Source of the DNA: an uncultured beta proteobacterium
GTDB taxonomy: Bacteria; Pseudomonadota; Gammaproteobacteria; Burkholderiales; Burkholderiaceae_C
Reading direction: 5' to 3'
Assembly (NCBI GenBank): GCA_903944555.1
Contig: CAJASG010000331.1
Span: 1 to 8,336, forward strand
Length of the DNA stretch: 8,336 nucleotides
Shown: positions 7,962-8,336 of the stretch, piece by piece
Layout: the number at the start of each line of letters is the position of its first letter
Position numbering within the stretch: the stretch's first letter is position 1
The notes under the pieces: generated by a model
Databases searched by the model: none
Seen by the model: the letters and a program-made list of their open reading frames with translations, nothing else
What the model was told of the DNA's origin: nothing
Made by a program: the position numbers and the translations under genes

Positions 7962-8276
7962 ATGAACCGCCGCAATCATTCCGTTACTTTGCTTCAAGCC
8001 ACTCAAGACGCCCCTGCTCTTGCGCAACTTGCAAAACTCGCCATGGACTCAACGGAGCGCCTTAAATCCATAGAAGCACTCATCCCGACGCCCCTGCGGT
8101 CAGCAGTGCTGCCCGGACCTATAGAGGGTTCATCGTGGTGCTTAATATTATCCAACAACGCTGTCGCTGCAAAAATCCGGCAATTACTGCCCTCGCTTGA
8201 GTCGCACCTACGCTCAAAGGGATGGGATGTCAGCACCATACGGCTGAAGGTTCAAACGTCACGCAACAGTTTGTAG
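7962..8276 (+). CDS. DUF721 / DciA-like protein (probable replicative helicase loading factor)
   Basis: A 104-residue protein of the DUF721 family, which includes DciA, the factor that loads or operates the DnaB helicase in bacteria lacking DnaC or DnaI. The conserved core runs from about residue 30 to 98: LKSIEALIP with PLRSAVLPGPIEG, then WCLILSNNAVAAKIRQLLP (the strand-helix unit typical of the KH-like fold) and LRSKGWDVSTIRLKVQ. It is shorter than DciA of Vibrio or Pseudomonas (about 150 residues as I recall), but short forms appear normal in Comamonadaceae. The ATG at 7962 has a TAGGT ribosome-site-like sequence just upstream. A GATAAT hexamer (7923-7928) 33 bases before the start could be a -10 box, but it has no good -35. 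It is divergent from the M23 gene with 24 bases between starts, and convergent with the tRNA. The family is fairly sure; the helicase role is inferred. Confidence 0.82.
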   Translation: MNRRNHSVTLLQATQDAPALAQLAKLAMDSTERLKSIEALIPTPLRSAVLPGPIEGSSWCLILSNNAVAAKIRQLLPSLESHLRSKGWDVSTIRLKVQTSRNSL

Positions 8277-8284
8277 AACAAACT
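8268..8284. other. Short inverted repeat over the DUF721 stop codon
   Basis: AGTTTGT and ACAAACT form a perfect 7-base-pair inverted repeat around an AGA loop. The TAG stop of the DUF721 gene lies across the arm and loop. It sits between two convergent genes, so it could slow or end transcription from either side. It is A/T-rich (two G-C pairs) and has no T-run after it on either strand, so it does not qualify as a standard intrinsic terminator. Confidence 0.35.
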
Positions 8285-8302
8285 CTGTCGGTTAAAGGGA
8301 AA

Positions 8303-8336
8303 TGGTGCCGATTATCGGATTCGAACTGATGACCTA
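8303..8336 (-). tRNA. 3' part of a tRNA, probably tRNA-Thr (5' part outside window)
   Basis: Read on the minus strand, the last 34 bases are the 3' end of a tRNA. They comprise one base of the anticodon stem, a variable loop AGGTC, a T-arm ATCAG-TTCGAAT-CCGAT, the 3' acceptor strand AATCGGC, discriminator A, and an encoded CCA (8303-8305). The implied 5' acceptor strand is GCCGATT. This 3' half closely resembles bacterial tRNA-Thr, including the A-C mismatch in the T-stem that I recall in E. coli tRNA-Thr(UGU). The anticodon lies outside the window, so isoacceptor and identity cannot be confirmed. It converges on the DUF721 gene across 26 bases. Confidence 0.82.

Noticed and set aside
7938..8027. 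30-codon N-terminal extension of the M23 protein
   Set aside because: It would run antisense into the DUF721 gene and places a charged segment before the usual MQLIITDAWL start.
8314..8330. A-C mismatch in the T-stem of the tRNA, considered as a sign of a tRNA pseudogene
   Set aside because: The same mismatch is, as far as I recall, present in functional E. coli tRNA-Thr(UGU), and the acceptor strand and CCA are intact.
8303..8336. Considered the tRNA 3' end as an integration site for a mobile element
   Set aside because: Downstream of the tRNA 3' end is an ordinary DUF721 gene; no integrase, direct repeat of the tRNA end or composition change is seen in the window.

Overview
The window looks like a piece of a betaproteobacterial chromosome. 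It most resembles Burkholderiales of the Comamonadaceae (Rhodoferax/Limnohabitans-like), judging from remembered protein sequences: SecA starting [20 protein letters not shown], ZapD starting [20 protein letters not shown], an M23 protein starting MQLIITDAWLAKSRAIHLSG, and a DciA-type DUF721 protein. Base composition is moderate and even by eye. There is no sign of an insertion sequence, prophage, CRISPR array or foreign island. Genus placement is a guess.

Layout, left to right. (1) Plus strand, 1-1426: a tight run of coaE (5' end cut off by the window), zapD and yacG, i.e. the last step of CoA synthesis, an FtsZ-bundling protein and a small zinc protein that inhibits DNA gyrase. (2) A 53-base convergent gap with no clear terminator. 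(3) Minus strand, 1480-6857, read right to left: secA, argJ, a DUF815-family AAA+ ATPase and a MutT-type Nudix hydrolase. Gaps are 8 bases, a 20-base overlap and 2 bases, so this is almost certainly one transcription unit downstream of secA. (4) A 141-base gap upstream of secA, the most likely site of a secA promoter. (5) Minus strand, 6999-7937: a membrane-anchored M23 peptidase with intact metal-binding motifs. (6) Plus strand, 7962-8276: a short DUF721/DciA-like gene, divergent from the M23 gene with only 24 bases between the start codons. (7) Minus strand, 8303 to the window end: the 3' end of a tRNA gene, probably tRNA-Thr.

The genes are housekeeping: protein export (SecA), envelope peptidoglycan processing (M23), arginine synthesis (ArgJ), nucleotide-pool cleaning (MutT), CoA synthesis (CoaE), cell division (ZapD), gyrase control (YacG) and probable replicative helicase loading (DciA-like). 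The arrangement, with secA/mutT facing coaE-zapD-yacG, matches the Escherichia coli neighbourhood. The DUF721-M23-secA-argJ-mutT order matches what I recall from Pseudomonas. This is therefore an old conserved cluster, with argJ and the DUF815 ATPase lying between secA and mutT. I found no convincing new system. The points most worth a second look are the DUF815 ATPase of unknown function, the very short divergent DUF721/M23 junction, the start codon of zapD, and the leader upstream of secA.
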